DNA of 64,000 nucleotides from Desulfovibrio sp. (GTDB taxonomy: Bacteria > Desulfobacterota > Desulfovibrionia > Desulfovibrionales > Desulfovibrionaceae): NCBI GenBank assembly GCA_031287575.1, contig JAITSV010000042.1, positions 1 through 64,000 of the forward strand. Direction: 5' to 3'. Positions 53,653 to 62,711 of the stretch are shown here, piece by piece. The translations under genes and the position numbers were made by a program. How positions within the stretch are numbered: the stretch's first letter is position 1; every line of letters begins with the position of its first letter. A model generated the notes under the pieces. The model worked only from the letters and a program-made list of their open reading frames with translations, was not told the DNA's origin and searched no databases.

Positions 53653-54325
53653 TGAGGCCCCCCTCGAAACGATATTGCCGACGGATGCGGACCGGACGGC
53701 GGTACCAGGCCGGGCCGGAGCCCGACCGTGGTGGTCTGTTCATGCCGCTGCGCTGGGCCATGCCGCTACGCTGGGCCATGCCGCTTGCGCTGGGCCATGC
53801 CGCTTGGGCTGGGCCACGCCCTGGCTGCGCCGTGGTGGCCCGCTGGTGTCGGGAAATTTCCCCCCTATCCGTACCCGCCGCGAAATGCAAGCGTGGCCCC
53901 CCCCGCCCGGCCCCGCCCGATTCCGTCCGGCCGCCCCCGTTCCGGTCGCAACCCGGCCAGGGGCGCGGCTTCCCCGCCGGGATTCGCGCGGGGTTTCCTG
54001 TCCGGCAAGAGTCCCATGTGCCCGCCCGGCGTGCGCATGCGGCTGCATTTACACCCCGATGGCCGCCCCCATTATTTGACATGTGCCGGAGTGTCAGCCA
54101 TATTCCTGCGTCACAGGAAAAGGTATGGAATCTGGGTGGTTGGGTAGTCAATCCGCCGCATTGCAGCGGGTGCTCCCCGCCGTGGCCGCGCGCGCTTCGC
54201 CGCTTGTCCGCCTGTCCCGCGTGTCCGGCATCATCCCGGTTTCCCTGCTCCGCCGCCGTCACCATCTGCCTGGCTCTGCCCGGTTTTTTCCGGCTCTGCC
54301 CGTCTCGGGTTTACAAGGAGGCTCA
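53653..54325. other. Control region of frdCAB with a tandem repeat
   Basis: 673 bases with no gene. Bases 53744-53820 are an 18-base tandem repeat (GCTGGGCCATGCCGCT core, about four units). A promoter-like element and dyad lie at 54076-54104. Confidence 0.5.
54076..54104 (+). promoter_or_regulatory. Candidate frd promoter with dyad
   Basis: TTGACA (54076-54081), 17-base spacer, CATATT (54099-54104). TGACA (54077-54081) and TGTCA (54092-54096) form an inverted repeat over the promoter. The leader to frdC would be about 215 bases. Confidence 0.4.
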
Positions 54326-54979
54326 ATGGAAACGGACTGCATCGCCCCGGCCCGGCCACGATCCCGTGCCGACGGCTGGCTCGACTGGGTGCAGATGGCC
54401 ACGGGGGCGGCGCTGGCGCTGTTCGCCTGCATGCACATGATCTTTTTGTCCAGCGTGCTGTTCGGCGCGGGTGCCCTGAACGGGCTGTCCGCCGTCATGG
54501 ACGCGCTGCACCTGGAAACCGTGGGCGGCGTGCTCATCGCCATCGTGTTCTGCGTCCACGCCACGGTGGCCGCCCGCAAGATTCCCTTCAAGGCCGCGCA
54601 GGCCGTCACCGCCTGGCGCCACGCCCGCCTGCTGCACCACCCGGAAACCTGGGCCTGGGTCGCGCAGGTGGTCACCGCGTTCATCGTGGCCGCCCTGGTC
54701 ACCATCCACATCTGGACGGGCCTTACCGACCTGCCGGTGCAGGCGCAGAAAAGCGCCGTGCGCGTGCAGTTCGGCGGGTGGTTCTGGGCGTTTTTGCTGC
54801 TGCTGCCCTCGCTGGCGCTGCACCTGGTCATCGGGGCGTGGCGCGCCGGGGTGAAGTGGGGCGTCATCACCCGCGAAAACCGCGCCGTCCTTACCCGAAA
54901 CAGCCTGTACCTGCTGGCCGGGTTCCTGTGCCTGTCGCTGCTCACCCTGCTGCGTTTCCGGCTGCTGCCGCTGGACTAG
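54326..54979 (+). CDS. frdC: Fumarate reductase dihaem cytochrome b subunit FrdC
   Basis: 217 residues, five hydrophobic helices. Histidines in four helices (ACMHMIF, FCVHATV, VTIHIWT, LALHLVI) are the likely ligands of two haems b, as in the Wolinella-type enzyme. It anchors FrdAB and exchanges electrons with menaquinone. AAGGAG precedes ATG 54326. First gene of frdCAB, 13 bases before frdA. Confidence 0.93.
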   Translation: METDCIAPARPRSRADGWLDWVQMATGAALALFACMHMIFLSSVLFGAGALNGLSAVMDALHLETVGGVLIAIVFCVHATVAARKIPFKAAQAVTAWRHARLLHHPETWAWVAQVVTAFIVAALVTIHIWTGLTDLPVQAQKSAVRVQFGGWFWAFLLLLPSLALHLVIGAWRAGVKWGVITRENRAVLTRNSLYLLAGFLCLSLLTLLRFRLLPLD

Positions 54980-54992
54980 GAGGCCCGTACCC

Positions 54993-56816
54993 ATGCAGAT
55001 CATCCATACCGATCTTCTGACCATCGGCGCGGGCCTTGCCGGAGAGCGCTGCGCCATCGAAGTGGCGGGCGCGGGCTTTTCCGTGGTCTGTCTCTCGCTG
55101 GTGCCCGCGCGGCGTTCGCATTCCGTGGCCGCGCAGGGCGGCATGCAGGCGGCCCTTGGCAACGCCATCATGGGCGACGGCGACAGCCCCGACGTGCACT
55201 TTCTGGACACCGTGAAAGGCTCCGACTGGGGCGCGGACCAGGAAGTGGCCCGCATGTTCGTGGAAGCGGCCCCCATCGAAATGCGCCGTCTGGCCCACTG
55301 GGGGGTGCCGTGGAACCGCGTGGTGGCGGGCACGCACACCTACTGGAAGGGCGGCAAGCCCTTCGACGCCACCGAAAAGGCGGAAAACCACGGCCTCATC
55401 CACTCGCGCGCCTTCGGCGGCACGGCCAAGTGGCGTACCTGCTACGCCTCCGACGGGGCGGGCCACGCGGTGCTGTACACCATGGACAACCGGGCCGCGC
55501 AGCTTGGCGTGACCGTGCATGACCGGTCCGAGGCCGTTTCCCTGATCCACGACGGCGAAACCTGCCACGGGGCCATCGTGCGCTGCCTGCGCACCGGCGA
55601 ACTGCGCGCCTACCTGGCGCGGGCCACGCTGGTGGCATCCGGCGGATACGGGCGCATCTACCGCGCCTCGACCAACGCCATCATCTGCGAAGGGACCGGT
55701 CTGTCGCTGGCGCTGGATACCGGCGTGGCGAAACTCGGCAACATGGAGGCCGTGCAGTTTCACCCCACCGGCACCGTGCCCACCGACATCCTGGTCACCG
55801 AAGGCTGCCGGGGCGACGGCGGCACCTTGCTGGACCGCGACGAATACCGCTTCATGCCCGACTACGAGCCGGACAAGGCGGAACTGGCCTCGCGCGACGT
55901 GGTTTCGCGCCGCATGATCGAGCACATGCGCACCGGCAAGGGCGTGCAAAGCCCCTATGGCGAGCACCTGTGGCTGGACATCCGGCACCTGGGCGAACAG
56001 CACATCCGCACCAAGCTGCGCGAGGTGGACGAGATCTGCCAGAACTTCCTGGGCATCGATCCGCTGCACCAGCTCATCCCCGTGCGGCCCACCCAGCACT
56101 ATTCCATGGGCGGGGTGCGCACCGACAAGACCGGCGCGGCCTATGGCCTGAAGGGCCTGTTCAGCGCGGGCGAATCCGCCTGCTGGGACCTGCACGGCTT
56201 CAACCGGCTGGGCGGCAACTCGCTGGCCGAAACCGTGGTGGCGGGCGGCATCGTGGGCCGCAACATCGCGGAATTCCTGCAAGGGTACGACACCGCCTTC
56301 TCCACGGCGCACGTGCGCGAGGCGGCGGCGCGGGACGAGGCGCGCATCCGGCGCATCGTCTCCGGGGCCGACGGCAAGGAAAGCGTCTACGCCGTGCGCG
56401 AGGCCATGTACGACATCCTGGAGCGGGCGGCCTACGTGTTCCGCAACGGCGCGGACCTGACCTGGGGCGTGCAGGCCCTGCAAGAGGTGCACGAACGGGC
56501 GCGGCACATCGGCCTTGCCTCCGACGGGGTGGGCGCCAACGCGGAACTGGCGCTGGCCATCCGCATGCCGGGCATGGTGCGGCTGGCGCTGTGCGTGTGC
56601 TTCGGCGCGCTGATGCGCACCGAAAGCCGTGGCTCGCACACCCGCGAGGACTTCCCGGAACGCAACGACCGCGACTGGCTGAACCGCACGCTGGCCTCGT
56701 GGCGTCCGGAGGCGGATTTGCCGCACCTGGAGTACGAACCGGCCACCAGTTATGTCGAGTTGCCTCCCGGTGATCGCGGGTATGGCGGCGGCAAGATCAT
56801 TCCGGCAGCTTCCTGA
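54993..56816 (+). CDS. frdA: Fumarate reductase flavoprotein subunit FrdA
   Basis: 607 residues. FAD motif IGAGLAGER; His43 in RRSHSVAAQGG is the covalent FAD site, the same number as in Wolinella FrdA. Active-site segments VQFHPTG, EGCRGDGG, RPTQHYSMGG and the second FAD part LFSAGESACWDLHGFNRLGGNSLAE are complete. Reduces fumarate or oxidises succinate. With fumarase next door it can support fumarate respiration or disproportionation. Confidence 0.96.
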   Translation: MQIIHTDLLTIGAGLAGERCAIEVAGAGFSVVCLSLVPARRSHSVAAQGGMQAALGNAIMGDGDSPDVHFLDTVKGSDWGADQEVARMFVEAAPIEMRRLAHWGVPWNRVVAGTHTYWKGGKPFDATEKAENHGLIHSRAFGGTAKWRTCYASDGAGHAVLYTMDNRAAQLGVTVHDRSEAVSLIHDGETCHGAIVRCLRTGELRAYLARATLVASGGYGRIYRASTNAIICEGTGLSLALDTGVAKLGNMEAVQFHPTGTVPTDILVTEGCRGDGGTLLDRDEYRFMPDYEPDKAELASRDVVSRRMIEHMRTGKGVQSPYGEHLWLDIRHLGEQHIRTKLREVDEICQNFLGIDPLHQLIPVRPTQHYSMGGVRTDKTGAAYGLKGLFSAGESACWDLHGFNRLGGNSLAETVVAGGIVGRNIAEFLQGYDTAFSTAHVREAAARDEARIRRIVSGADGKESVYAVREAMYDILERAAYVFRNGADLTWGVQALQEVHERARHIGLASDGVGANAELALAIRMPGMVRLALCVCFGALMRTESRGSHTREDFPERNDRDWLNRTLASWRPEADLPHLEYEPATSYVELPPGDRGYGGGKIIPAAS

Positions 56817-56830
56817 GGGGGACCACGCAC

Positions 56831-57574
56831 ATGCAACGCTCGCTGACCTTCAACATCTTCCGCCACAACCCGCAGGACCCGGCGTCCGTGCCGCACATGG
56901 ACACCTACCGCCTGGACGAGACGGACAGCATGACGCTGTTCATCGCCCTGCACCGCCTGCGCGAAGAACAGGACCCCTCGCTGAAGTTCGACTTCTGCTG
57001 CCGCGCCGGGGTGTGCGGCTCGTGCGCCATGGTCATCAACGGGCGGCCCGGCCTTGCCTGCCACACCAAGACGCGCGACCTGCCCGGCACCATCACCCTG
57101 TTGCCCCTGCCGGTGTTCAAGCTGGTGGGCGACCTGGCGGTGGATACGGGCACGTGGTTTCGCGCCATGTACCAGCGCACCGAATCGTGGATTCACACCC
57201 GCGCGGAATTCGACCCCGCCGCGCAGGAAGCGCGCATGGAAAACGAGGTGGCCAACGCCATCTATGAACTGGACCGGTGCATCGAATGCGGCTGCTGCGT
57301 GGCCGCCTGCGGCACCGCCAACCTGCGCCCCGACTTCCTGGCCCCGGCAGGGTTCATCCGCGTGGCGCGCTTTGCCGCCGACCCGCGCGACCAGCGCACC
57401 GACGCGGATTTCTACGAGATCATCGGTTCCGACGAGGGTATCTTTGGCTGCATGGGCCTGCTGGCCTGCGAGGATGTCTGTCCCAAGCAGCTGCCGTTGC
57501 AGAACCAGTTGGGCTATCTGCGGCGCAAGATGGGCCTGACCGTGCTGAAAAAGCTGCTGCCGTTCGGGGGGTAG
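56831..57574 (+). CDS. frdB: Fumarate reductase iron-sulfur subunit FrdB
   Basis: 247 residues with three Fe-S clusters: [2Fe-2S] at FCCRAGVCGSCAM plus a later Cys (LACHTK), [4Fe-4S] at CIECGCCVAAC, and [3Fe-4S] at CMGLLACEDVCPKQ. It carries electrons between the FrdC haems and FrdA FAD. 14 bases after frdA. Confidence 0.96.
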   Translation: MQRSLTFNIFRHNPQDPASVPHMDTYRLDETDSMTLFIALHRLREEQDPSLKFDFCCRAGVCGSCAMVINGRPGLACHTKTRDLPGTITLLPLPVFKLVGDLAVDTGTWFRAMYQRTESWIHTRAEFDPAAQEARMENEVANAIYELDRCIECGCCVAACGTANLRPDFLAPAGFIRVARFAADPRDQRTDADFYEIIGSDEGIFGCMGLLACEDVCPKQLPLQNQLGYLRRKMGLTVLKKLLPFGG

Positions 57575-58294
57575 TGGGGCAGGGAAGGATAGGGAAAGGG
57601 CCGACGCATGGTCTGAAGCCCTTGGTAATGAATGAACGCTCGGCTCAGCGTGGTTGGGCCGCCTCCGGCGTGGGGTAGGGGGGCACGCGCTGCGGTCGCC
57701 ATCCGTAAGGCGCGCAAGCGCGCCAACGGCTGCCGCTTAGCGAGGCCCCCCTACCAACCCCCGCGCTTCGGGGGCTGCGCCCCCGATCCCCCGGCCTCAT
57801 GCGCGCATTCCCCGTGCCGGGCAGCTTCCCTGCGGCGCAGGGCGCCTTCGGGTGATCTGCCCGGCGGGAATGCCATGCGCGCGGTGCTCCCGTCGCCATG
57901 GCCGCACGCGTGCGCGTGCCCCGTCCGCAGCGTTGTTCCCGGTGCGCCCGCCACGCCGGAGCTTCCGCCGCATGCGCGGCGGCGATCTCCGTCGGCGGGC
58001 GCAATCCGTTCGACGGTTGGCGCTGTCGGGCGATGCGGGAAAGGCCGCATACCCGCCACTGCTTGCGCTGTTGTGCGGTTGCGGTGTTGCGTTGCGGTTG
58101 CCCCGGTCCGTACCGGGCGCGGGCATCCGGGCGCGGGCCTGTCGTGTTGCGGTGGGCACTCAAGGCTTGCTAGGGTGGCGTGGCGGCAGCAGATCGGGCC
58201 GCACGGACGCTGCGTCCGCAACCGGATCGAAACTATGGAGGAACGGGGCCATTCCCCGGTTATCCTCCGTTCATACCGGACAAAGGAGCCAGAC
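57575..58294. other. frd-fum spacer with family B repeat
   Basis: 720 bases. It contains a nested hairpin (57675-57754) with family B copy 4, and a GGGGGCTGCGCCCCC hairpin near 57769-57785, which may end frd transcription. The rest is G+C-rich without a supported gene. Confidence 0.5.
57675..57754. repeat. Family B repeat, copy 4, inside a larger stem
   Basis: Outer arms GTAGGGGGGC and GCCCCCCTAC are perfect. The interior 57693-57736 is the family B hairpin, with perfect inner stem GGCGCGC-AA-GCGCGCC. Confidence 0.75.
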
Positions 58295-59134
58295 ATGCGC
58301 CGCATACCGGCGACACGAGTTGTGGAGGAAGTGGCGCGGCTGTGCGTGGAGTGCAACCGCTACCTGCCCAAGGACGTGCGGTGGGCCTTCTGCCGCGCAC
58401 AGGCGGAAGAGGACAGCGACGTCGCCAAGGAAGTGTTCCGGCAGCTGCTGGAAAACGCCGACCTTGCGGCCACCACCGGCCTGCCGTTGTGTCAGGACAC
58501 GGGGCTGGCCGTCTTTTTCGTGGAGTTGGGCGAGGACTGTCGCGTGGACGGCATGACCCTGCGCGAGGCCATCACCGAGGGCGTGCGCATCGGCTATGCC
58601 GAAGGCTACCTGCGCAAGTCCGCCTGCGACCCCATGACCCGCAAGAACACCGGTGACAACACCCCGGCGGTCATCCACATGGACCTTGTGCCCGGCGACC
58701 GGCTGCGCATCGCCTTCATGGCCAAGGGAGGTGGCAGCGAGAACATGTCGCGCGTGACCATGCTGACCCCCGCGCAGGGGTGGCAGGGCATCAAGGACTT
58801 CGTGGTGCAGCGCGTGCGCGAGGCGGGGCCGAATCCCTGCCCGCCCACCATCATCGGCGTGGGCGTGGGCGGCACCTTCGACTATGCGCCCATCCTGGCC
58901 AAGAAGGCGTTGCTGCGCCCGCTGACGGACATCCACTCCGACCCGGACATGGCCGCCAAGGAAGCGGAACTGCTGGCAGCCATCAACGAATTGGGCATCG
59001 GCCCCATGGGCCTTGGCGGCAAGACCACCTGCCTTGGCGTGAAGATGGCCTTTGCCCCGTGCCACTTGGCCAGCCTGCCGCTGGCCGTGAACGTGCAGTG
59101 CCATTCGGCCCGGCACGGCGAGATAGAATTGTAG
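58295..59134 (+). CDS. Class I fumarase, alpha subunit
   Basis: 279 residues of the Fe-S fumarate/tartrate hydratase alpha family. Seen: LPLCQDTG with the first cluster cysteine, KNTGDNTPAVIH, MAKGGGSENMS, GVGVGGTFDYAP, GLGGKTTCLGVKMA. It makes malate from fumarate with the beta subunit, oxygen-sensitive [4Fe-4S]. AAGGAG precedes ATG 58295; the longer ORF upstream is spurious. Confidence 0.94.
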   Translation: MRRIPATRVVEEVARLCVECNRYLPKDVRWAFCRAQAEEDSDVAKEVFRQLLENADLAATTGLPLCQDTGLAVFFVELGEDCRVDGMTLREAITEGVRIGYAEGYLRKSACDPMTRKNTGDNTPAVIHMDLVPGDRLRIAFMAKGGGSENMSRVTMLTPAQGWQGIKDFVVQRVREAGPNPCPPTIIGVGVGGTFDYAPILAKKALLRPLTDIHSDPDMAAKEAELLAAINELGIGPMGLGGKTTCLGVKMAFAPCHLASLPLAVNVQCHSARHGEIEL

Positions 59135-59528
59135 CAAGGCTGCGGGCCGGGCTGCGGAGCCGGGCGGAACAACCGGCATGTCGAGCCGCAACCCGGCGGA
59201 CGCTTTCCGGCAAGTGGTCGGCAAGCTGCGCAACCGTTGCGGACCTGTTGTGGCCCATGCGCGACACGGTCGTGGGCTGGTTGCAGTGACGTTGCGGCAG
59301 GGTTTCGGGCCAACTGCGAGTATGTTGCGGCCCGGTTGAGGCCCGGTTGTTGTCCTGTCGCTACCGGATGGTGCGTGATTGCGGAGCGACCCGGCCGGGT
59401 GCCACGCACGGTGCGGATGCCCGCACCCCGTTGCCTGCGCGAGTTGCGCCCCCTCAACCGTCCGCCTTTTTCAATAGCCCCATTGCGGTCCCGCTTCGGG
59501 ACATGTACGAAAATACAAGGAAGCAGAT
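59135..59528. other. Spacer between fumarase subunit genes
   Basis: 394 bases, unusually long for subunits of one enzyme. Bases 59140-59350 repeat GTTGCGG/GCTGCGG-like words irregularly. No gene or clear terminator. Confidence 0.45.
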
Positions 59529-60056
59529 ATGGCTACCCACCACCTTACCACCCCCCTGACCGACGAGGCCGTGGCGCAACTGCGCAGCGGCGACGTGGTT
59601 TTTCTGTCCGGCACCATCTACACCGCGCGCGATGCGGCCCACCGCCGTCTGGCCGAAACGCTGGACCGGGGCGAAGACCTGCCCTTCGACCTGCGCGGCG
59701 CGGTGATCTACTACGTTGGCCCCAGCCCGGCCCCGCCCGGACGTCCCATCGGCTCCGCCGGTCCCACCACCAGCTACCGCATGGACAGCTACGCCCCGCG
59801 CCTGCACGCGCTGGGACTGAAGGCCACCATCGGCAAGGGGCGCCGCAACACCGAAGTGCGTGACGCCCTGAAGCAGCATACCGCCGTCTACCTGGGGGGC
59901 ACAGGGGGCGCGGGCGCGCTGCTTTCGCAGTGCATCACCGCCGCCACCGTCATCGCCTACGATGACCTTGGCCCGGAAGCCATACGTGAGCTTACCGTGA
60001 AGGACTTCCCCCTGCTGGTCATCAATGACTGTGTGGGTGGGGAGTTGTATGTGTGA
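59529..60056 (+). CDS. Class I fumarase, beta subunit
   Basis: 175 residues, the C-terminal half of class I fumarases as a separate chain. SGTIYTARDAAHRR, GPTTSYRMDSY, GKGRRNTEVRDALKQHTAVYLGGTGGAGALLSQ are family motifs. The gene ends intact (VINDCVGGELYV). Directly after it the base composition falls sharply. Confidence 0.94.
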   Translation: MATHHLTTPLTDEAVAQLRSGDVVFLSGTIYTARDAAHRRLAETLDRGEDLPFDLRGAVIYYVGPSPAPPGRPIGSAGPTTSYRMDSYAPRLHALGLKATIGKGRRNTEVRDALKQHTAVYLGGTGGAGALLSQCITAATVIAYDDLGPEAIRELTVKDFPLLVINDCVGGELYV

Positions 60057-60083
60057 TTTGGAGTTGTAATTTAGGGTAATTCA

Positions 60084-61007
60084 ATGCAAGACACTAAAAA
60101 TACAGAAAATCAGGGCTGCCGCTCCTGTTTCATCATTACCCCCATAGGCGCTCCTAATTCAGCAATTAGGAGATCGACAAATGGGTTAATCGTATCCGTT
60201 CTAAGGCCTACATTGATTGCATTGGGCTTCACTGACGTTCAGGCGGCGCACGAGATTGATGATTCCGGATCGATTACGTCTCAAGTGATTGATAGGATAT
60301 TAAATGATGATGTTGTGATAGCAAATTTGACTGGTCTGAATCCAAATGTGATGTATGAATTGGCAGTCAGGCATGCTACAAGAAAGCCAGTTGTTACAAT
60401 AGCTGAAGAGGGGACTGTACTGCCGTTTGATATCATTGATCAAAGAACGCATTTTTTTACAAATGACATTTCTGGTGCGCACGAATTAACAGAAAAAATT
60501 AAGGATGTTATACCATTGTCGATGAAGGGTGGGCATGACAATCCAATATATAAAGCAAAGCGTAGGAAGATTATTCTAGAGAACGTGGATTCGGAAACAA
60601 AGAGCATTGAAATGTTCTTGCTTGATAAAATTGAAGCCTTATCAAGGAAAATTGATGTGTTATCGCATGCGCATGGAAGTTTATATAAAACAGTAGATTA
60701 TAAAGGTGAGGGTGCTGATTCGGTAAGCATTGAACAAGTAGATCGATTGTATTCTGCGTATGATGTGACGTTGATGCCGTCGAAGCAGCTGTCTCTTCAA
60801 CAGATAGAGAAGAAGCTTGATTCATTTTTGCATGATATTTCAAGTAATGGTTTTGATGGGGTTATTGTGAGGTATAACAAACAATATGCTGATATCGAAA
60901 TTATTAGCAAAAATTGCTCTCTTGAAATGAAAAGTTTTGCTGACTTTATGTATTATTCTGCTAGTAAGTGTGATATGATTGTCGCAAGGGTAAAGGGAAG
61001 GCGATGA
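60084..61007 (+). CDS. AT-rich foreign gene: deoxyribosyltransferase/TIR-like domain protein
   Basis: 307 residues, in DNA roughly 38-40% G+C against ~67% around it, with codon use unlike every neighbour. Residues 14-125 form a Rossmann-like domain of the nucleoside 2-deoxyribosyltransferase / TIR-like type: CFIITPIG (15-22), HEIDDSGSITSQVIDRI (56-72), DVVIANLTGLNPNVMYELAVRHA (76-98), PFDI. Glu92 in YELAVRHA is the likely catalytic residue. The C-terminal ~150 residues are unrecognised and partly helical. Relatives in bacteria include NAD- or nucleotide-cleaving defence effectors. No integrase or partner gene is visible. Confidence 0.8.
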   Translation: MQDTKNTENQGCRSCFIITPIGAPNSAIRRSTNGLIVSVLRPTLIALGFTDVQAAHEIDDSGSITSQVIDRILNDDVVIANLTGLNPNVMYELAVRHATRKPVVTIAEEGTVLPFDIIDQRTHFFTNDISGAHELTEKIKDVIPLSMKGGHDNPIYKAKRRKIILENVDSETKSIEMFLLDKIEALSRKIDVLSHAHGSLYKTVDYKGEGADSVSIEQVDRLYSAYDVTLMPSKQLSLQQIEKKLDSFLHDISSNGFDGVIVRYNKQYADIEIISKNCSLEMKSFADFMYYSASKCDMIVARVKGRR

Positions 61008-61008
61008 T

Positions 61009-62295
61009 GTGTTGTCGATGAAATGGGGCTTTGTCCCCGCCGACGGCGTAGCCCCCGACAACTACCACGCCACGTCCATCTATCCAGAGTTCGTGCAGGT
61101 GGAGCCGGGGCGCTGGGTGCTGCTTGCCGAATCGCGCATGGACTGCGTCATCCGCAAGAACCCGGACGGCACGCTGGAGGTGGTGGAGTTCCGGCGGCTG
61201 AAAAAGGGCGACCTGGTGGCGGTGGGCCGGGGCGAAAACGGCGAGGACGGCATCTACGTGCATGCCGGGCCGCTGGACCAGTTGCCGGATTTTCTGGCCG
61301 GGTGGACTCCGGCCAACGTGCCCACCCCCATGTCTGCCGGTGCACAACAGCCAGCTTCCCAAGCTGACACTCAACCGGCAGACAACTCCGCCACTGCTTC
61401 CACTGGACAGCTTTCGGGCGGTACCGCCGCGTCTGGCACACCCGGCACATCGGGCGCATCCGCCTCATCGAGCGCCTCATCGGGTACTGCCACCGCCCGC
61501 CCGCACTTACACGCGGCCCCCGCCGCCCCTGCCGACAAGTTCGCCTTCCGTACCGGCGTCAGCCGCGAAACGTCCTTTTCGCTCGATTACGACACCCTGT
61601 ACGAAGTGCTGCGCCACGACAGGGACAACGGCCACATCGTGTGGGTGGCCGGGCCTGCCGTGGTGTTCGATGCCGACGCCCGCCGCGCCTTTGCCGGGCT
61701 GATCGACGCGGGCTACGTGCACGCCCTGCTGGCGGGCAACGCCCTTGCCACGCACGACCTGGAGGCCGCCCTGTACGGCACCGCGCTGGGGCAGGGTCTG
61801 TACGACAAGCGGCAGGCCCCGCGCGGGCACTACCACCATCTGGACGCCATCAACACCATCCGGGGCTGCGGATCCATCCGCGCCGCCGTGCAGTCGGGCC
61901 ACGTGGCTGACGGGGTAATGCACGCGCTGGAAACGCGCGGCGTGCCCTACGTGCTGGCCGGGTCCATCCGCGACGACGGCCCCCTGCCGGAAGTCATCGC
62001 CGACGTGTACGCCGCGCAGGACGCCATGCGCGCCCACGTGCGCCGCGCCACCACGGTGGTGGCGCTGGCCACCGCGCTGCACACCATCGCCACCGGCAAC
62101 ATGACCCCCTCGTATCAGGCCGGGCCGGGGGGCAGCCTGCGCCCGGTGCATTTCTTCATCGCGGACATTTCGGAATTCGCGGCGGGCAAGCTGGCCGACC
62201 GTGGCTCGCTGACCTCGCGCTCCATCCTCACCAACGTGCAGGACTTCGTGGTCAACGTGCACCGGGCGCTTACCGGTGCGTGCCGCACGGAATAG
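61009..62295 (+). CDS. LOR/SDH-type (TIGR00300-like) protein, N-terminally truncated
   Basis: 428 residues from GTG 61009 (GGAAGG upstream; ATG 61018 also possible). It resembles the LOR/SDH conserved-region family, whose characterised members are alternative ornithine cyclodeaminases (ArgZ/AgrE C-terminal part). Features: PADGVAPDNYHATSIYPEFVQV, DYDTLYEVLRHDRDNGHIVWVAGPAVV, GNALATHDLEAALYGTALG, HHLDAINTIRGCGSI. Family members normally have ~80-90 residues before PADGV; here only ~10 remain, and the foreign gene lies immediately upstream. A Ser/Thr/Ala-rich insert (~105-165) is also unusual. Confidence 0.8.
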   Translation: MLSMKWGFVPADGVAPDNYHATSIYPEFVQVEPGRWVLLAESRMDCVIRKNPDGTLEVVEFRRLKKGDLVAVGRGENGEDGIYVHAGPLDQLPDFLAGWTPANVPTPMSAGAQQPASQADTQPADNSATASTGQLSGGTAASGTPGTSGASASSSASSGTATARPHLHAAPAAPADKFAFRTGVSRETSFSLDYDTLYEVLRHDRDNGHIVWVAGPAVVFDADARRAFAGLIDAGYVHALLAGNALATHDLEAALYGTALGQGLYDKRQAPRGHYHHLDAINTIRGCGSIRAAVQSGHVADGVMHALETRGVPYVLAGSIRDDGPLPEVIADVYAAQDAMRAHVRRATTVVALATALHTIATGNMTPSYQAGPGGSLRPVHFFIADISEFAAGKLADRGSLTSRSILTNVQDFVVNVHRALTGACRTE

Positions 62296-62711
62296 CCCGC
62301 GCGCCGGGCGTTTCGCGCCCCGTCCTGCCATTCCCGCCGTCCCTTCATTCCCGCCGGATGCCGTGCAGCAGTATCCCCGGCGCCCCGTCTGTCCGGTGCT
62401 GCCGCCGGGGCGGCAATCCGGCTGCGCGTGCTCTGCCCCGGCCCGCCCACCCTTGCCTCGTCTCTGCCCGTCCCCACCCATGCTCCCCCCCCGCCTCGTC
62501 ACGCCCGTCTCTGCTCCTCCACGGTCCGCCGCGTGTTTCCGGCGTGTTTCCGGTTCGTCAAGCCGCTTGCAAAGCTGGGGCGCCGCTTTGCGTGCGGCTA
62601 CGCTTCTTGATGTATGTTTTATCATCATTACAGCTAGTTGTTTAAGGGCATCGCGCGCAACGCCGATAGGAAGGGTGCAACGCAACGCATTCCGCGTTGG
62701 AAGGAGGCACC
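62296..62711. other. Pyrimidine-rich spacer with a sigma-28 promoter at its end
   Basis: 416 bases, C-rich on the plus strand in its first two thirds, with no gene. The last 70 bases hold the promoter at 62643-62669 and the ribosome site of the next gene. Confidence 0.5.
62643..62669 (+). promoter_or_regulatory. Sigma-28 (FliA)-type promoter
   Basis: TAAG (62643-62646), 15-base spacer, GCCGATAG (62662-62669). This matches the flagellar sigma-28 pattern TAAA-N15-GCCGATAA closely, and recurs in front of the paralogue at 63768. Confidence 0.7.

Noticed and set aside
60042..60069. GGAGTTGTA direct repeat as a target-site duplication for the AT-rich insertion
   Set aside because: Both copies lie on the left side, 19 bases apart, with none at the right junction.
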